64,000 nt of DNA, from assembly GCA_018350325.1 (NCBI GenBank), contig JAEVLN010000013.1, positions 1,302,001-1,366,000 of the forward strand, given 5' to 3'. The stretch is from Globodera rostochiensis (lineage: Eukaryota > Nematoda > Chromadorea > Rhabditida > Heteroderidae). Each line of letters opens with the position of its first letter. Within the stretch, counting starts at the first letter, position 1. The notes under the pieces are model-generated. The model did not search any database, was not told where the DNA came from, and worked only from the letters and a program-made list of their open reading frames with translations. Made by a program: the position numbers and the translations under genes. Of this stretch, positions 47,727 to 58,722 are shown in pieces.

Positions 47727-48310
47727 AACAGCAATTTTGTCATATAATTTTGTCGACGTAAGATGTATAATGGAAATATAATAAAATAATCGATGAGAAA
47801 GGCCAAAATCATGCCAATGCCAAAAATTTGGGCTTGACGCAAATACCAAATTTAGCCTTCACGCAAATGCCAAAAATTTGGGCTTTACGCAAATGCCAAA
47901 AAATTTGGGCTTTACGCAAATGCCAAAAAATTTGGGCTTGACGCAAATGAATTTGGGTTTACGCAAATGCCAACCAACAATTGCCTCGCATCCCTTCACT
48001 CTCTTCGTTTATAATGCTATTTCTAAGGCTTATCCATCATCCTTCGATAAAATCACATTCTAAGCCATCGATTGAAAGCCGTATAAAAGCGCTGGACATG
48101 CAGCAAAAGCATCATTTAAACCTTATTGTTCTTTTCTTTATTTTTATTAGTAGGTTTAAGCCCCGACCCCGACCCCCGAGCCCCAAAAGGAGGTCCTCCC
48201 CGACCCCGAGATGGCCAACCCCGGCCTCCCCGACCCCGTCCCCGACCTTTTTTTGGGTTGGGGATCGGGGGTGAACAAACACCCCTAAAGATCGGACTTT
48301 TTTTGGAAAT
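47727..48310. repeat. Block R1, partial copy C
   Basis: Matches the start and middle of R1 (TTTTGTCGACGTAAGATGTA through the CCCCGACC stretch), with five TTTGGGCTTTACGCAAATGCC units. It stops after GATCGGACTTTTTTTGGAA and lies about 1.1 kb upstream of the SPM gene at 49426. Confidence 0.75.
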
Positions 48311-49425
48311 GATAAGTACTTTCGAAAATATAATTAGTTGGTGATTTGGTGGTGTAGTGGTGAGAGTTCCGATCCTGGTGTAAAAATTTATTTAAATTTT
48401 TTCCGATTTAAAAATAGATCAAATTTTTTCATTTGTTCCCCAACAAAATTGGGTGAATATTTATCAACATAACTTTGTTCAAAGTTGAATGATCTTAATT
48501 ATTTTAGTGTCATAAAATGCCGAAAAAGCCCAATTTTTCCATATATTTAAGATAGCAAAAAAAACAAATTTTTGACGCATTTTGGATGATCTGTACAAAT
48601 TTGGCATCAATGTATGCTTTTGAATGGTATCAAAAATGTTTCATTTAGTTGGTTTTGAAAGTTAGAAACAAACTTTTTTTTTTAATTTGGGGGAATTCGA
48701 GACACATTTTCCTGTGGGGGGGTGGGATTCGGACCTGCAGCCAAGTAATCAGTAATAAGTAATTGTCAAATTAAATTAATAATCAGTAATAAATAAAGTA
48801 ATTACGAGCACCCTGATCATTGGACGAGTAAAATGCACTAGAACAATGATTGTTCTGGTGCATTTTTCGCAAAAAATAAATTTGAAAAAAGAGAAATTTG
48901 TATAATTTTGCCAAATGTGTGCAACACAATCGAAATGCGTTTGCCAATTCCCATTTTAGGCCAGCCAAATGATTGTTTTGGTGCAAAAAGTCATTCATTT
49001 TCTGTGATTTTTTGTAGTGGCAATCGAAGAAGGCAATTTAAAAGGATGGAATATGCCTAACAATGGCACTATTCCCTTTTTTTGCATTGGCATTCTGCTG
49101 GTGCTCCCGGCAACGTAAAAACTTTATCATTTTTGCCAATTTTTGTAGAGTTTCGACGGGACGTCTTTTTAAAAGCTCATACCTTGGCGCATCTCCTAAC
49201 ACAAATTCAGCCCAATGTCACGAAAAAGTTGGCGCAAAAACAAAAAAATTTGTTTCCAAATTTCAACAACCCATTTCGACCCAATGTCGTACCTTTACCC
49301 ACCGACCCAAGCATAAATTTTCTGCGACATTATGCCCCCCAATTATAATTTCGACATTTTGTTCAACGAATAAGACGAACGCCAAACCTCGGATTAAATT
49401 GAATTTAAATTCCTTCATTTTCCAG

Positions 49426-51522
49426 ATGCGTGCATTACTTTATTTGTTAACTCTGACATTGTGTTGTTTCCAAAAAAACGGTTATTGCGTTATTAGCTAT
49501 GAAGATTTCATAAATAATAAGGAGGCTATGGATTTGGTTAAAGAGCATTATAATATACCTTCAAACAAATTAATTGATCTGGAAATGTTGGTAATAAAGC
49601 TGAAATATAAAAAACTCGACATGTGCAAAAGAACGCTGCAGAGATACGTGAAGAAAATGAGGGTAATTGCTAAAATATAATATAGGTGGTCCCCGACCCC
49701 TCGGAGGCGGAAAAAGTCGGGGTCGGGGTTTTTGTCCCCGACTAAAAAAGTCGGGGAACGGGGGGTTTCCCAGCAAAAACCCCGAAATATTCTAAAAAGT
49801 CGGGGTTCGGGGACGCCGACCAACCCTAATATAACAGTTTTAACTGCATAGAGTGTTTATTGTAAAAGTTAGTTCTTGAGTACTAATCTTGACTCTTTTT
49901 TTTTCACGGTTCAGGCGGCTGGCGGTGGCACGCCGAATTTCCAAGCATCGGCATCGGGCAACCCAGGATCAACAATTCCAAACGATGCCAGGGTATTCAA
50001 GAATTCTCAAAAGTATTCGGTGTAGAATCGAATCCTTACGATGGAACACTTAATTCGATCCTTCCAAAGCCCATCAATAGTTCTTGAGTACTAATCTTGA
50101 CTCTTTTTTTTTCACGGTTCAGGCGGCTGGCGGTGGCACGCCGAATTTCCAAGCATCGGCATCGGGCAACCCAGGATCATCAATTCCAAACAAAGCCACT
50201 GTAATTCAAGAATTCTCAAAAGTATTCGGTGTAGAATCGAATCCTTACGATGGAACACTTAATGCGATCTTCTAAAGCCCACCAATAGTTCTTGAGTACG
50301 AATCTTGACTCTTTTTTCACGTTTCAGGAGGCTGGCGGTGGCAGCCGCCAAATTACCTATAAAGGTTTCCGAGATGATCCTCGCGCTATGGCTTTAGTTG
50401 AACGCTATAATAATAACCCAATTTCGAATGAGGAAATGTTGAAAGAGTTGGAAAAAATAAATCACAAAATGTGCCTACAAACGCTGTATAAATACCTAAA
50501 CCAACTCAGAGAAGAGAAGGTATTTATTTTGCTACATTATTATTAGGGGCCGGATCTTTTTGTACAAAATTTGTTGCTTCTGTCCCTCCAAATGGTTTTT
50601 TGCCCAAAAAGAAAAATCATGCCTCAGGCATTTTTCTCCCGAATTTACTCCATTTTCAGTCTATTTTGGGGTTTCTGGATCTCCCATCGGCATCAAGACT
50701 ATTTGACTTGTAAAAGTCAGTTCTTGAGAACTAATCTTGACTCTTTTTTCAAGGTTCAGGAGGCTGGCGGTGGCGTGCCAAATCTCCCAGCCACTCAAAT
50801 TGCAGGACAATCCTACAACTTTACATCAGGCAACCCAGGCTCGTCGACAAGTAAAGGAAAAAGCACCAACTTTTCAAAAGCACCAGGCTTATCGTCGCAT
50901 TACGGTGGCACGATGCCGTCTCAACAAGCTCCCCCAATGTACGGCACAGATGTGCCATCCCAAGCTGGAATTGATTCTACGAATTGGTTAGAGGAAAATT
51001 CGCAAAACGATGATGGAAGTCTTTATTCGGTGGTCAGGCCGAAAAATAGGAGCTCATCGGGAGGTAAAAATGCTGCGAAAAAGGGAAAAGGGCATAATCT
51101 ATACTTTTGAATTAATTGCCTAATTAATTGAAGGTTTTTACGGGACGCCGTATCTCCCAAATCAATTGCAATCGACGGGAAGGACCAGCGCATCCAACTT
51201 TTTCAGCCCCACACCAAACACATCCAACTTTAATACGGGCAACCCCGGCGCATCGTCGCATTACGGTGGCGCGATACCGTTTCAGCAAGCCCCAATGTCG
51301 GGCACGTTATTCCCAGCATTCTCAAACCCGTTCAATCAATCAGCCCCATTTAATTCATCCACTAACTCTGTGTCATCCCAACCTGGAACGCCTTCTTTGG
51401 ATTGGAGCGAGGGAAATTCGCAAAACGATGATGGAAGTCTTTATTCGATGATCAGGCCGAAAAGACCGAGCTCATCGAAAGGTAAAAGCGCAACGAAAAC
51501 AGGGAAAAAGCCGAGAAAATAG
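49426..51522 (+). CDS. SPM family secreted protein, two-module member
   Basis: Exons: 49426-49662 (79 codons; signal peptide MRALLYLLTLTLCCFQKNGYC, module with EAMDLVKEHY and TLQRYVKKM); 49915-49992 and 50123-50200 (two 26-codon copies of an AAGGGTPNFQASASGNPGS linker); 50328-50519 (second module, EAGGGSR then DDPRAMALVERYNNN and TLYKYLNQL); 50760-51110 (116 residues, ending GKNAAKKGKGHNLYF). All phase 0; 311 residues. The last exon has a phase-1 donor at 51064 (GGAG/GTAAAAA) matching the phase-1 acceptor before 51134. Splicing there would replace the basic tail with the type II exon 51134-51522 (SNFNTGNPGASSHYGG... GKSATKTGKKPRK) to give 425 residues. Reading past the linker donors meets stops, which supports the splicing. 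The introns end in a shared GAGTACTAATCTTGACTC-TTTTTTC-ACGGTTCAG block. Secreted with an NLS-like tail; function unknown. Confidence 0.7.
49683..49836. mobile_element. CCCCGACC cassette in SPM intron 1
   Basis: Begins TAGGTGGTCCCCGACC and ends GACCAACCCTA, so its ends are inverted repeats. Flanks ATATAATA and ATATAACA could be an imperfect 8-bp target duplication. The SPM copy at the left window edge carries the start of the same insertion. Confidence 0.45.
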
Positions 51523-53342
51523 AATTGTGCACGTTGATCCAAAAGATTCCCGAAGATCATCATTTGCGATCACTCACTGTTCCCAATTGTTATTGTTAAA
51601 ACTTCTTTTGTTGCTATTATTGTTTGGCGCTTTGAGCTTCACTCTGGCGATTTATTAGCTATAAACTAGAGATCGAAATTTTAAAAAACAGGGCTCGGCA
51701 CCCTCGTTTAGCTAATTTTTGTTAAAGAACTTGAAAAGAATTATGAGCCGACCCCTTCTTATTCTTAAAAAGCTTCAAATTTTTAAATTTTGGTTGCAAA
51801 TCTGTTAACAAATTGAGTCAAAAATTCAAAATTTCTCGGAGGCGCCTATCGGCACCGCCGACCCCCCCCCCCACCCCCAGAAGTTTTCAAAAAAATTTGT
51901 TTTATGAAAAAATTGACAATCGGCAAAAAGCAAAATTTGCCACTTTACGGATTTAACTGTGAAATTTGAGGATTTTTTACTTGTAAAAGTTTGTTAAAAA
52001 AACCTCGGATTCGAGCTTCGAGTTTCGCGAAATTTCGGGTATTTTGGGGCTTTGAGTTTCGGGTTCGGAAAAAAAATTTGTTTCGTTTCGAGTTTCGGGT
52101 TCGGGTAGTGCGCCGAGCTTCGCCCATCCCTGGTGGGCACGGCTACGAATTTCCTGAGCCATAACCGCCCGTCCCCAAAATCTCATAACCGTTAACCGCC
52201 CGTAACCGTGACGTTTTAAAATTCCATAACCGGTTACCCGCCCGCGGTTAGTCGCGGTCACCCGCATTATTTAAAAATCACTAAACTTTTCCAGATTCGA
52301 AAAATTGATTTTTCAAAGCTAATTTTTTCCGATCGTGTTCTTATCATCATAGTAAAAATAAATCGAAATTGATGTGTATGTATTGAACTTAAAAATTGAT
52401 TTTATTAGCTATTATATGAAACAATTTTTTAATTTTATCATCTTTCATGGTTAAATCTGACAAAGCGCGACCAATCAGAATTTTTGCTTCTAAAATGAAC
52501 TAATTATTTATGTAAAGGTTTAGAATTTTGAATTTTTTTAAAGTTTTAAGAATACTAAAAATGAGGGATTTGGCTAGAACTTTAGACCAGCAGGGATGTG
52601 ATCTGGCCGCCTTTTTTAAAACCAGAAATCAAATTCTCGTGCCTCTTTTAAAAATCTGAAACCAGAATTCTGGTGCCCAAAACGACCAGAAATTCTGGTA
52701 AATCAGAACAGAAATTTCTAAAAATTCTACAAACAATTTTTTTCGAGCCTTAAAGTTTGGTGCAAATAATAAATATCTTAAGAAAAATAGACAAAGTTTT
52801 TAAAAGTTTTTTGGCGCCACCCAGGGCCGTAGCCAAAAAAAAATTTCGGGGGGGGGGGGAGGGGAGGGCAAGCCAAAAACGTCGATTTAGTAAAGAATAG
52901 GCAATGTTAGCCCCGGGTGGGACTCGAACCCACGTCCTCAACCCAATCCGTGGGCAGCTCTTCCAACTGAGCTACCGGGCCATCCCATTAGCCTTCTTCT
53001 TTATGGATGATCTTTTGCCCCCGCCATTAGAGCCCGGTAAAAAAAAATTTCCGGGAACGGGAACGGGGTTTTCAAAAAGAACGGGACGGGAATCCCGAAC
53101 GGGAATCCCGTCTTTTTCCCGTTCCCGTAGAAATCCCGTTCAATTTTTAACGGGAATCCCGCGGGAACGGGAAAAATTTTGAAAATTTTTAAACTAAGAT
53201 TTTTTCGAAAATTTTTTTGGCGGGCACTTTGCGATAAATTTCTGATATACAATTGGAGGGTCCGACTACGCCGATAGGCGCCGTCGGAAAATTTTTAAAA
53301 CATTTTTGTTAAGAAAATTGCTCAAAATTTTCGAATTTTTTC
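51222..53342. repeat. Recent segmental duplication, copy 2
   Basis: Near-identical to 41866-43986. Immediately after its end (53343) the 3' flank of the minus-strand SPM gene begins: 53350-53460 is the inverted form of 51530-51610. Two SPM genes thus meet tail to tail across the duplicated flank. Confidence 0.85.
52909..52981 (-). ncRNA. tRNA-like repeat, copy 2
   Basis: Copy of 43553-43625 within the segmental duplication; same intact D and T arms and unpaired anticodon region. Confidence 0.6.
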
Positions 53343-53459
53343 CGATTAAAATGCCAAACAATAATATAAAAAAAAAAGTAGTTTTCAACAATAACAATTG
53401 GGAACAGTGAGTGATCGCAAATGATGATCTTCGGGAATCTTTTGGATCAACGTCACATT

Positions 53460-55793
53460 CTATTTTCTCGGCTTTTTCCCTGTTTTCGTTGCGCTTTTAC
53501 CTTTCGATGAGCTCGGTCTTTTCGGCCTGACCACCGAATAAAGATCTCCCTCATCGTTTTGCGAATTTCCCTCGCTCCAATCCAAAGAAGGCGTTCCAGG
53601 TTGGGATGGCACAAAGTTAGTGGATGGATTTAATGGGGCTGATTGATTGGACGGCTGATTTGGGAATGCTAGAAATGATGATGTGCCCGACATTGGGGCT
53701 TGCTGAAACGGCATCGCGCCACCGTAATGCGACGATGAGCCTGGCAAATGGTATTTGATGAGACTGACACCCAAGATTTTTCTCCAAAATTGGAAGTCAG
53801 GCGGCAAATTTATGAAATATTGAGCGCTTACCTTTTTGATTTCTCGGCGTAATCATCGACTCAAGACTTCCATCATCGTTTTGCGAATTTTCCCCGCTCC
53901 ACCAAGAATGCGTTCCAGCTTGGGATGGCACTAATGTGCCGTCCATTGGGGGGGCTTGCTGAGACGGCACTATGCCACCGTAATGCGACGACGAGCCTGG
54001 GTTGTCCGATGTAAAGTTGTAGGATTGTCCTGCAATTTGAGTGTCTTGGAAATTCGGCGCGCCACTGCCAGCCTTCTGAATCGTGAAAATAAAAAGTCAA
54101 GATTCGTACTCAAGAACGGACTCGTACAGTACCCACTCTTTATGCTGATAAAAAAAAAGCCGTTTTTTGTTTCAGGCAAAGTATTATATTGTTTACAAAA
54201 ATACCTTTTCTTCATTGAGCATGTTTAGGTATAAATACATCGCCTTTGTGCTCATTTTATGATTTATTTGTTCCAACGCTTCAGACAACGCCGTATCCGT
54301 AATTTGTTTATTATTAAACTGTTCAACCAAATCCATAGCACGAGGATCATTTTTGAATCGTTTAAAGGTAATTTTGCGGCTGCCACCGCCAGAGTTGGTG
54401 CTTTTTCCTCTATTTGATGCGCTTGTCGATGAGCCTGGGTTGCCCGATGTAAAGTTGGAGGATTGTTGTGCAATTTGGGGGGCTTGGATAAACTGCGGTG
54501 CAGGGTTTGAAAAATCCACTTCCGTCGATTGCGATTCAAAACCTTCAAATAATTAGGACAACAAAAAATATTTCATTTTTTTGGGTATTTAAGTCGTTAT
54601 TTTGGGCGGTTTTTAGTCCCTTTATATGTCCCTATTTCACGTTTTTTCGAGCCTAAAAATCCGGTCTCTACTTATAACATATATTTTGCCGAATTTCGCT
54701 GGTGTAAGCGATTTGGTGATGAAGAATTTTATGTTATATTCGTTACATTTACCCATTGAATAGTTGCTTTTTATTTTACATGTATAAATCTTTGCTAGTC
54801 TTTTCCATTTCATGCATTTGAATCGATTTTGGGCAATGAATGTGAATTTTTTTTTGAAAATCAATTTTGAGTTTTGGTACGAATTGTGTTCGGGGTTCGG
54901 AATGTGTGAAATAATTGTCGGAATTTTGATCAGCGACCCTGAAACCCCCGGAAACCGCCGAAGCAATAATGGGCGATTCCGATTTAGTTCGGCTTTTTTG
55001 CCAAAAAGTCCGGATCCGGCGAGCCGGGTCTAAAAATGTCCGGATCCGGTTACATCCCTGTCTCTAACTTGTGTAATTCGACGGTCCCGGATTATCCATG
55101 ACAATTTTTTTTTTGTTTTCAAAAAAACAATTCTAAAAATTGAAATGCGAATCGCAAAATTGCGTTATTTTTAGATTCAAATATGTCGGCGCCAAAACGG
55201 ACGACGCTTTGGCAAGAAAAATTGCAAAAATACGCATAAAAAGCACGAAAATCTATGAAGGTTCTTGACAACAAAAAAATTCAAACTTGGCAAGAAAAAT
55301 TAGAATTTTATTTCATTTTTCTTAAGAAATTTTTTGAAAAAATGTTGTAATAGGCACAAAAGTTCAAAAAAGTCGCCAAATGCCTAAATAGGCACAAAAA
55401 ATATTCAGATGCCTAAAAAATAGGCTCGAGCCTAGCCTAAAAATCCTAGCCCTATTAATCACATCTTGATGGCTTAAACTACCTGCTGGATTTTGTTGTG
55501 CCTCCTCCTGCAAAGATTGGTTTTATTTCTGGATTATATTTTAGCAAAAATACCTCAATGTCCATTAGGTATCTTGTCAGCGTAGTTTCGCTTATTGCGA
55601 GCCCTATTCCTTTCAAGTTTATTAACAATTTTGCCTGTGTTCTTATTTTGTTATTTTGTTCATCATAATACTGTGCAACCAAAGACATAGCCTCAGGATT
55701 CTTTTTGAAATCTTTAAATTTTATACCTCCGCAAAAAGCATTCTTTAGAAAGCAACTGGATATCAGAGTTAGCAAATAAAGTAATGCACGCAT
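53460..55793 (-). CDS. SPM family secreted protein, fused-exon member
   Basis: Five exons on the minus strand: 55793-55554 (80 codons, phase 0), 55507-55483 (EEAQQNPA, ends phase 1), 54542-54205 (starts phase 1, ends phase 0), 54075-53832 (ends phase 1), 53740-53460; 375 residues. Signal peptide MRALLYLLTLISSCFLKNAFC; module 1 at about 22-80 (PEAMSLVAQYYD, TLTRYLMDI). The third exon fuses a linker (SNFTSGNPGSSTSASNRGKS) to a second module (GGGSRKITFKRF, DPRAMDLVEQFNNK), which elsewhere are separate exons. The fourth carries SSHYGGIVPSQQAPPMDGT and ends ITPRNQK; the fifth is the type II end (SHYGGAMPFQQAPMSG... GKSATKTGKKPRK). Every junction agrees in phase, which strongly supports the model. 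Odd: the CAG normally abutting the ATG reads CCG here (55796-55794), so trans-splicing must use another site or is lost. Confidence 0.7.
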
Positions 55794-55803
55794 CGGAAAA
55801 ATG
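55794..55803 (-). promoter_or_regulatory. Lost SL acceptor before the ATG
   Basis: Minus-strand ACATTTTTCCG replaces the ACATTTTTCAG seen before the ATG in the paralogues: the A of the AG acceptor is a C. Confidence 0.6.
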
Positions 55804-56262
55804 TTTTTGAAGGAATTATATAAATTTTTTATAGAGCAAATGATGTTCGAGAGCATCGTCCTTGGGAAAAAATGGGCTAACCATCCTCTTAAATTGCCTT
55901 CTTCGATTGCCACCACACAAATGACAGAAAATGAATGACTTTTTGCACCAAAACAATCATTTGGCTGGCCTAAAATGGAATTGGCAAACGCATTTCGATT
56001 GTGTTGCACACATTTTGCAAAATTATACAAATTCTCTTTTTTCAAAATACGAAAATCATGTTTTCAGGGCACAAAATCTAGCAACTATTTCATAGTTTAT
56101 TATTTTGGAGATTTTAAGCAACTATAAACCAAACTATTTGGATATTTTTAGCAACTATAAATCCGGGCCCTACGTATTACTAATTTATGCCAATGCCAAA
56201 ATTGGGCTTGACGTAAATGCCAACCCAACAATTGCCTCGCATTGCCTTCACTCTCTTTGTCA

Positions 56263-56963
56263 CAGGGCTGCGATTCGTACTTGAATGGCAAGTACAGTGC
56301 TTGAAAATGGACCCTCGTACTTAAAAATTAAAAATGTGCTTATTTTCAAGAATGTACTTGAAAAATGAGAATCTGGCGGGAGTATTGAAAATTTAGGGAT
56401 TTTAATGGGAATATTTTTGTTTTGGCATTGTGTTGATTCAAAATTTTCAATAGAATATTTTTTGTTTAATTTCTTTAACAAGATTCATCAAAATTAATTT
56501 ACCGGCAGCGCCTGTCGGCACCGCCGATCCCATGCTTAAAAAAACATCAAAAAAATCAGATTTAAAAAAATTTGCTTGAAAATCTCTTAACAACTTGGAT
56601 CAAAAATCAAAATTTTCGGCGGCGCCTATCGGCACCGCCGACCCCCTCCCCTCCCCGTGTAAAGCAGAATTCGCAAAACAAAATTTTTTTTTGAAAAATT
56701 AGAATCGCAAATTTTTAAAATTTGTTTGCACTTTCTTAACAAAAAATGTTAATTAGTAGAAAATTTCCCGACGGTGCCTATCGGCGTCGCCGTCGGACCC
56801 ACGTACAACAAAATTCCAGGCTAAATACGGTGCCGGTCTAGGGTAGACCAAAAATTGACCCCAAATTGGCTTTGGAGAAAATTTTTTTGAGTGTACTTGG
56901 ATTTCGTAAAATTGGCCCATTATGTACTTGAAAATCAACATGCTTGACCCGATCGCAGCCCTG
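56263..56963. mobile_element. hAT-like non-autonomous element with three hairpins
   Basis: Perfect 12-bp inverted ends CAGGGCTGCGAT ... ATCGCAGCCCTG with perfect 8-bp target duplication CTTTGTCA at 56255-56262 and 56964-56971. The element splits an R1-type fragment (CACTCTCTTTGTCATAATGC elsewhere, for example 39281-39302), which confirms an insertion. 701 bp, no transposase; it carries three GC-rich near-palindromes at about 56506, 56616 and 56768. Confidence 0.9.
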
Positions 56964-57913
56964 CTTTGTCATAATGCAATTTCTAAGGCTTATCATTTTT
57001 TTCGATGAAATGTTTTCAAAGTTGCAACTAGAGGCCGGTAAAAAAAATTCGAATTTTTTCCGATTTGCGAATTTTTCAAAATTCAAATTTTTTTAAGAGA
57101 ATTCTGCTATTTCTTGCGGTGGGAGGGGCGGGTCAGAAAATTGAATTTTTGGCTCAATTTGTTATGAAATTTACAACCAAAAATCTTAAAAATACGGTAG
57201 TTTTTTTAAGAACGGGACCGGGATTCCCGTACTTTTCCCGCGGGAATGCCTCCCGCCGGGCTCAAATTGAAACCCATATAAAAAAGCGTGGAAAATGCAC
57301 CTATGGCGTTAAAGCAGGGATGATATGATCATTTTGAAGCTCATACCTTGGCAAATCTCCTTCCATAAAATCATCCTAATGCTCAACCTTTTTGAAGCCT
57401 ATTTTGGAATTTTTGCACAATATTCCTTAAGAAAAATGCAATAAAATCCGCGTTAGTTTTCGGCATACAAAAACATTTTGGCAGAGAATCGGATGAGCTA
57501 GCTTTAACGCCGGAAAATCTAGAAAAATTTATGATTTGTAATTGCAATAAACAGAAATGATCGTTTTTTTTTTTTGGTTTAAAAAGTTCTGGTAAAAACC
57601 TATTGTTATTTTTACACACATATTTTTCGAGCCTATTTTTGCCTATGAGCTTGAGTCAGACTTATTTAGGCGCCTAAATTTTTCGAAAATTTGAAAATTT
57701 TCACTGAAAACTCCCAAAATCTAAGAATTATTGGCCATTTTTTGCAGGATGTGCAGGATAATCCTTGCAGGATCCGGTCCTGCAAAAAAATTTGAATTCC
57801 AATCCTGCAACAGGATCCCAAATTTGATTTTGCCGGTCTCCAGGTTGTACCCAAGGCTACCGGTCCGAGTGCCGAATAGTCTGAGTGCCGAATTTACATT
57901 TTGCCGGACGGAG

Positions 57914-58295
57914 GACGATTCGTTCCCGGCCGATTCGTTCACCCCCCGATTCGTTCCCCTTTTCAGAAGTTTTTTCGTTATAACTTCTTTCAAGTCTAAT
58001 TAAATCAAACATTTTCGATATCATTCGAAAGCTTACAACTAGTAGAAGCTTACAAAAGCAAAAGCTAAGCGATTGGCCAAATTTCAAAAAAGTTATGGCC
58101 AATTGTGGCCAAAAAAACGGTTTCTGGCCATAACTTTTTTGAGATTTGGCCAATCGCTTAGCTTTTGCTTTTGAAAGCTTCTACTAGTTGTAAGCTTTCG
58201 AATGATACCAAAAATGTTTGATTTGGTTAGCTTTGAAAGAAGTTATAACGAAAAAACTTTTGAAAAGAGAACGAATCGGGGGTGAACGAATCGTC
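57914..58295. mobile_element. Foldback element with ~180-bp inverted arms
   Basis: Left arm 57914-58100 and right arm 58126-58295 are inverted copies (GACGATTCGTTC ... GAACGAATCGTC; AGCTAAGCGATTGGCCAAAT in both arms), with about a 25-base loop. No coding capacity. Diverged single-arm pieces occur at 16690-16800 and 48615-48665. Confidence 0.85.
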
Positions 58296-58684
58296 TTTTT
58301 ACCCATAGTGTACTATGCAGTTGGAATAGTACTAGGGTTGCACGGGACCGGCATCAGCATGTTGAACCGGGATTGATAATGAGGGGTATCTTTTATTGTA
58401 CATAATTGTCAATGGTGGATTTATTAATCAAGAATAAATTCCTCATTGTTCAACTTCAATTGCCTCATCCAACATCAATTTTTTTTTGAAATTCTGCTTT
58501 ACTTTTAGTGAGGCGGGGGTAAGCAGTAGCTAATGCTCCGCTCGTCGTTGTGCCTTTTTCGCATTTAACTTGTTAGGCAGCTTCTTCATCCTCATCCGGG
58601 TCCACATTTTGGCTGTTCTCATCTTGCTCCAAATCGTCAATAATCAGGCCGCAATAAAATTTAGTAAAGAATAGGCAAAATGGT

Positions 58685-58722
58685 AACCCCGGGTGGGACT
58701 CAAACCCACGTCCTCCACCCAA
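58685..58722 (-). ncRNA. tRNA-like repeat, truncated copy
   Basis: Only the T-arm side remains (GGACGTGGGTTTGAGTCCCA on the minus strand), next to the same AAAGAATAGGCAA flank as the full copies. Confidence 0.5.

Larger units (their letters stand above)
42171..49410. other. Intergenic, no gene supported
   Basis: Duplicated SPM 3' flank to 43986, further palindromes and GGGAACGGG cassettes to 44540, plain AT-rich DNA to 45440, the 32-bp satellite, a TGCCTATTTTTGTGCC-rich dispersed repeat with a 40-bp array (46375-47430), a compositionally different segment (47440-47720), block R1 copy C (47727-48310), a tRNA-like fragment (48340-48380) and the upstream region of the SPM gene at 49426. Confidence 0.5.

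Noticed and set aside
48340..48380. tRNA-like GGTGTAGTGGTGAGAGTTCC
   Set aside because: Only an A-box-like D arm is visible; no anticodon or T arm follows at the right distance.
49063..49425. Upstream extension of the SPM first-exon frame at 49426
   Set aside because: The frame is open by chance. The signal peptide, paralogue alignment and abutting CAG acceptor all place the start at 49426.
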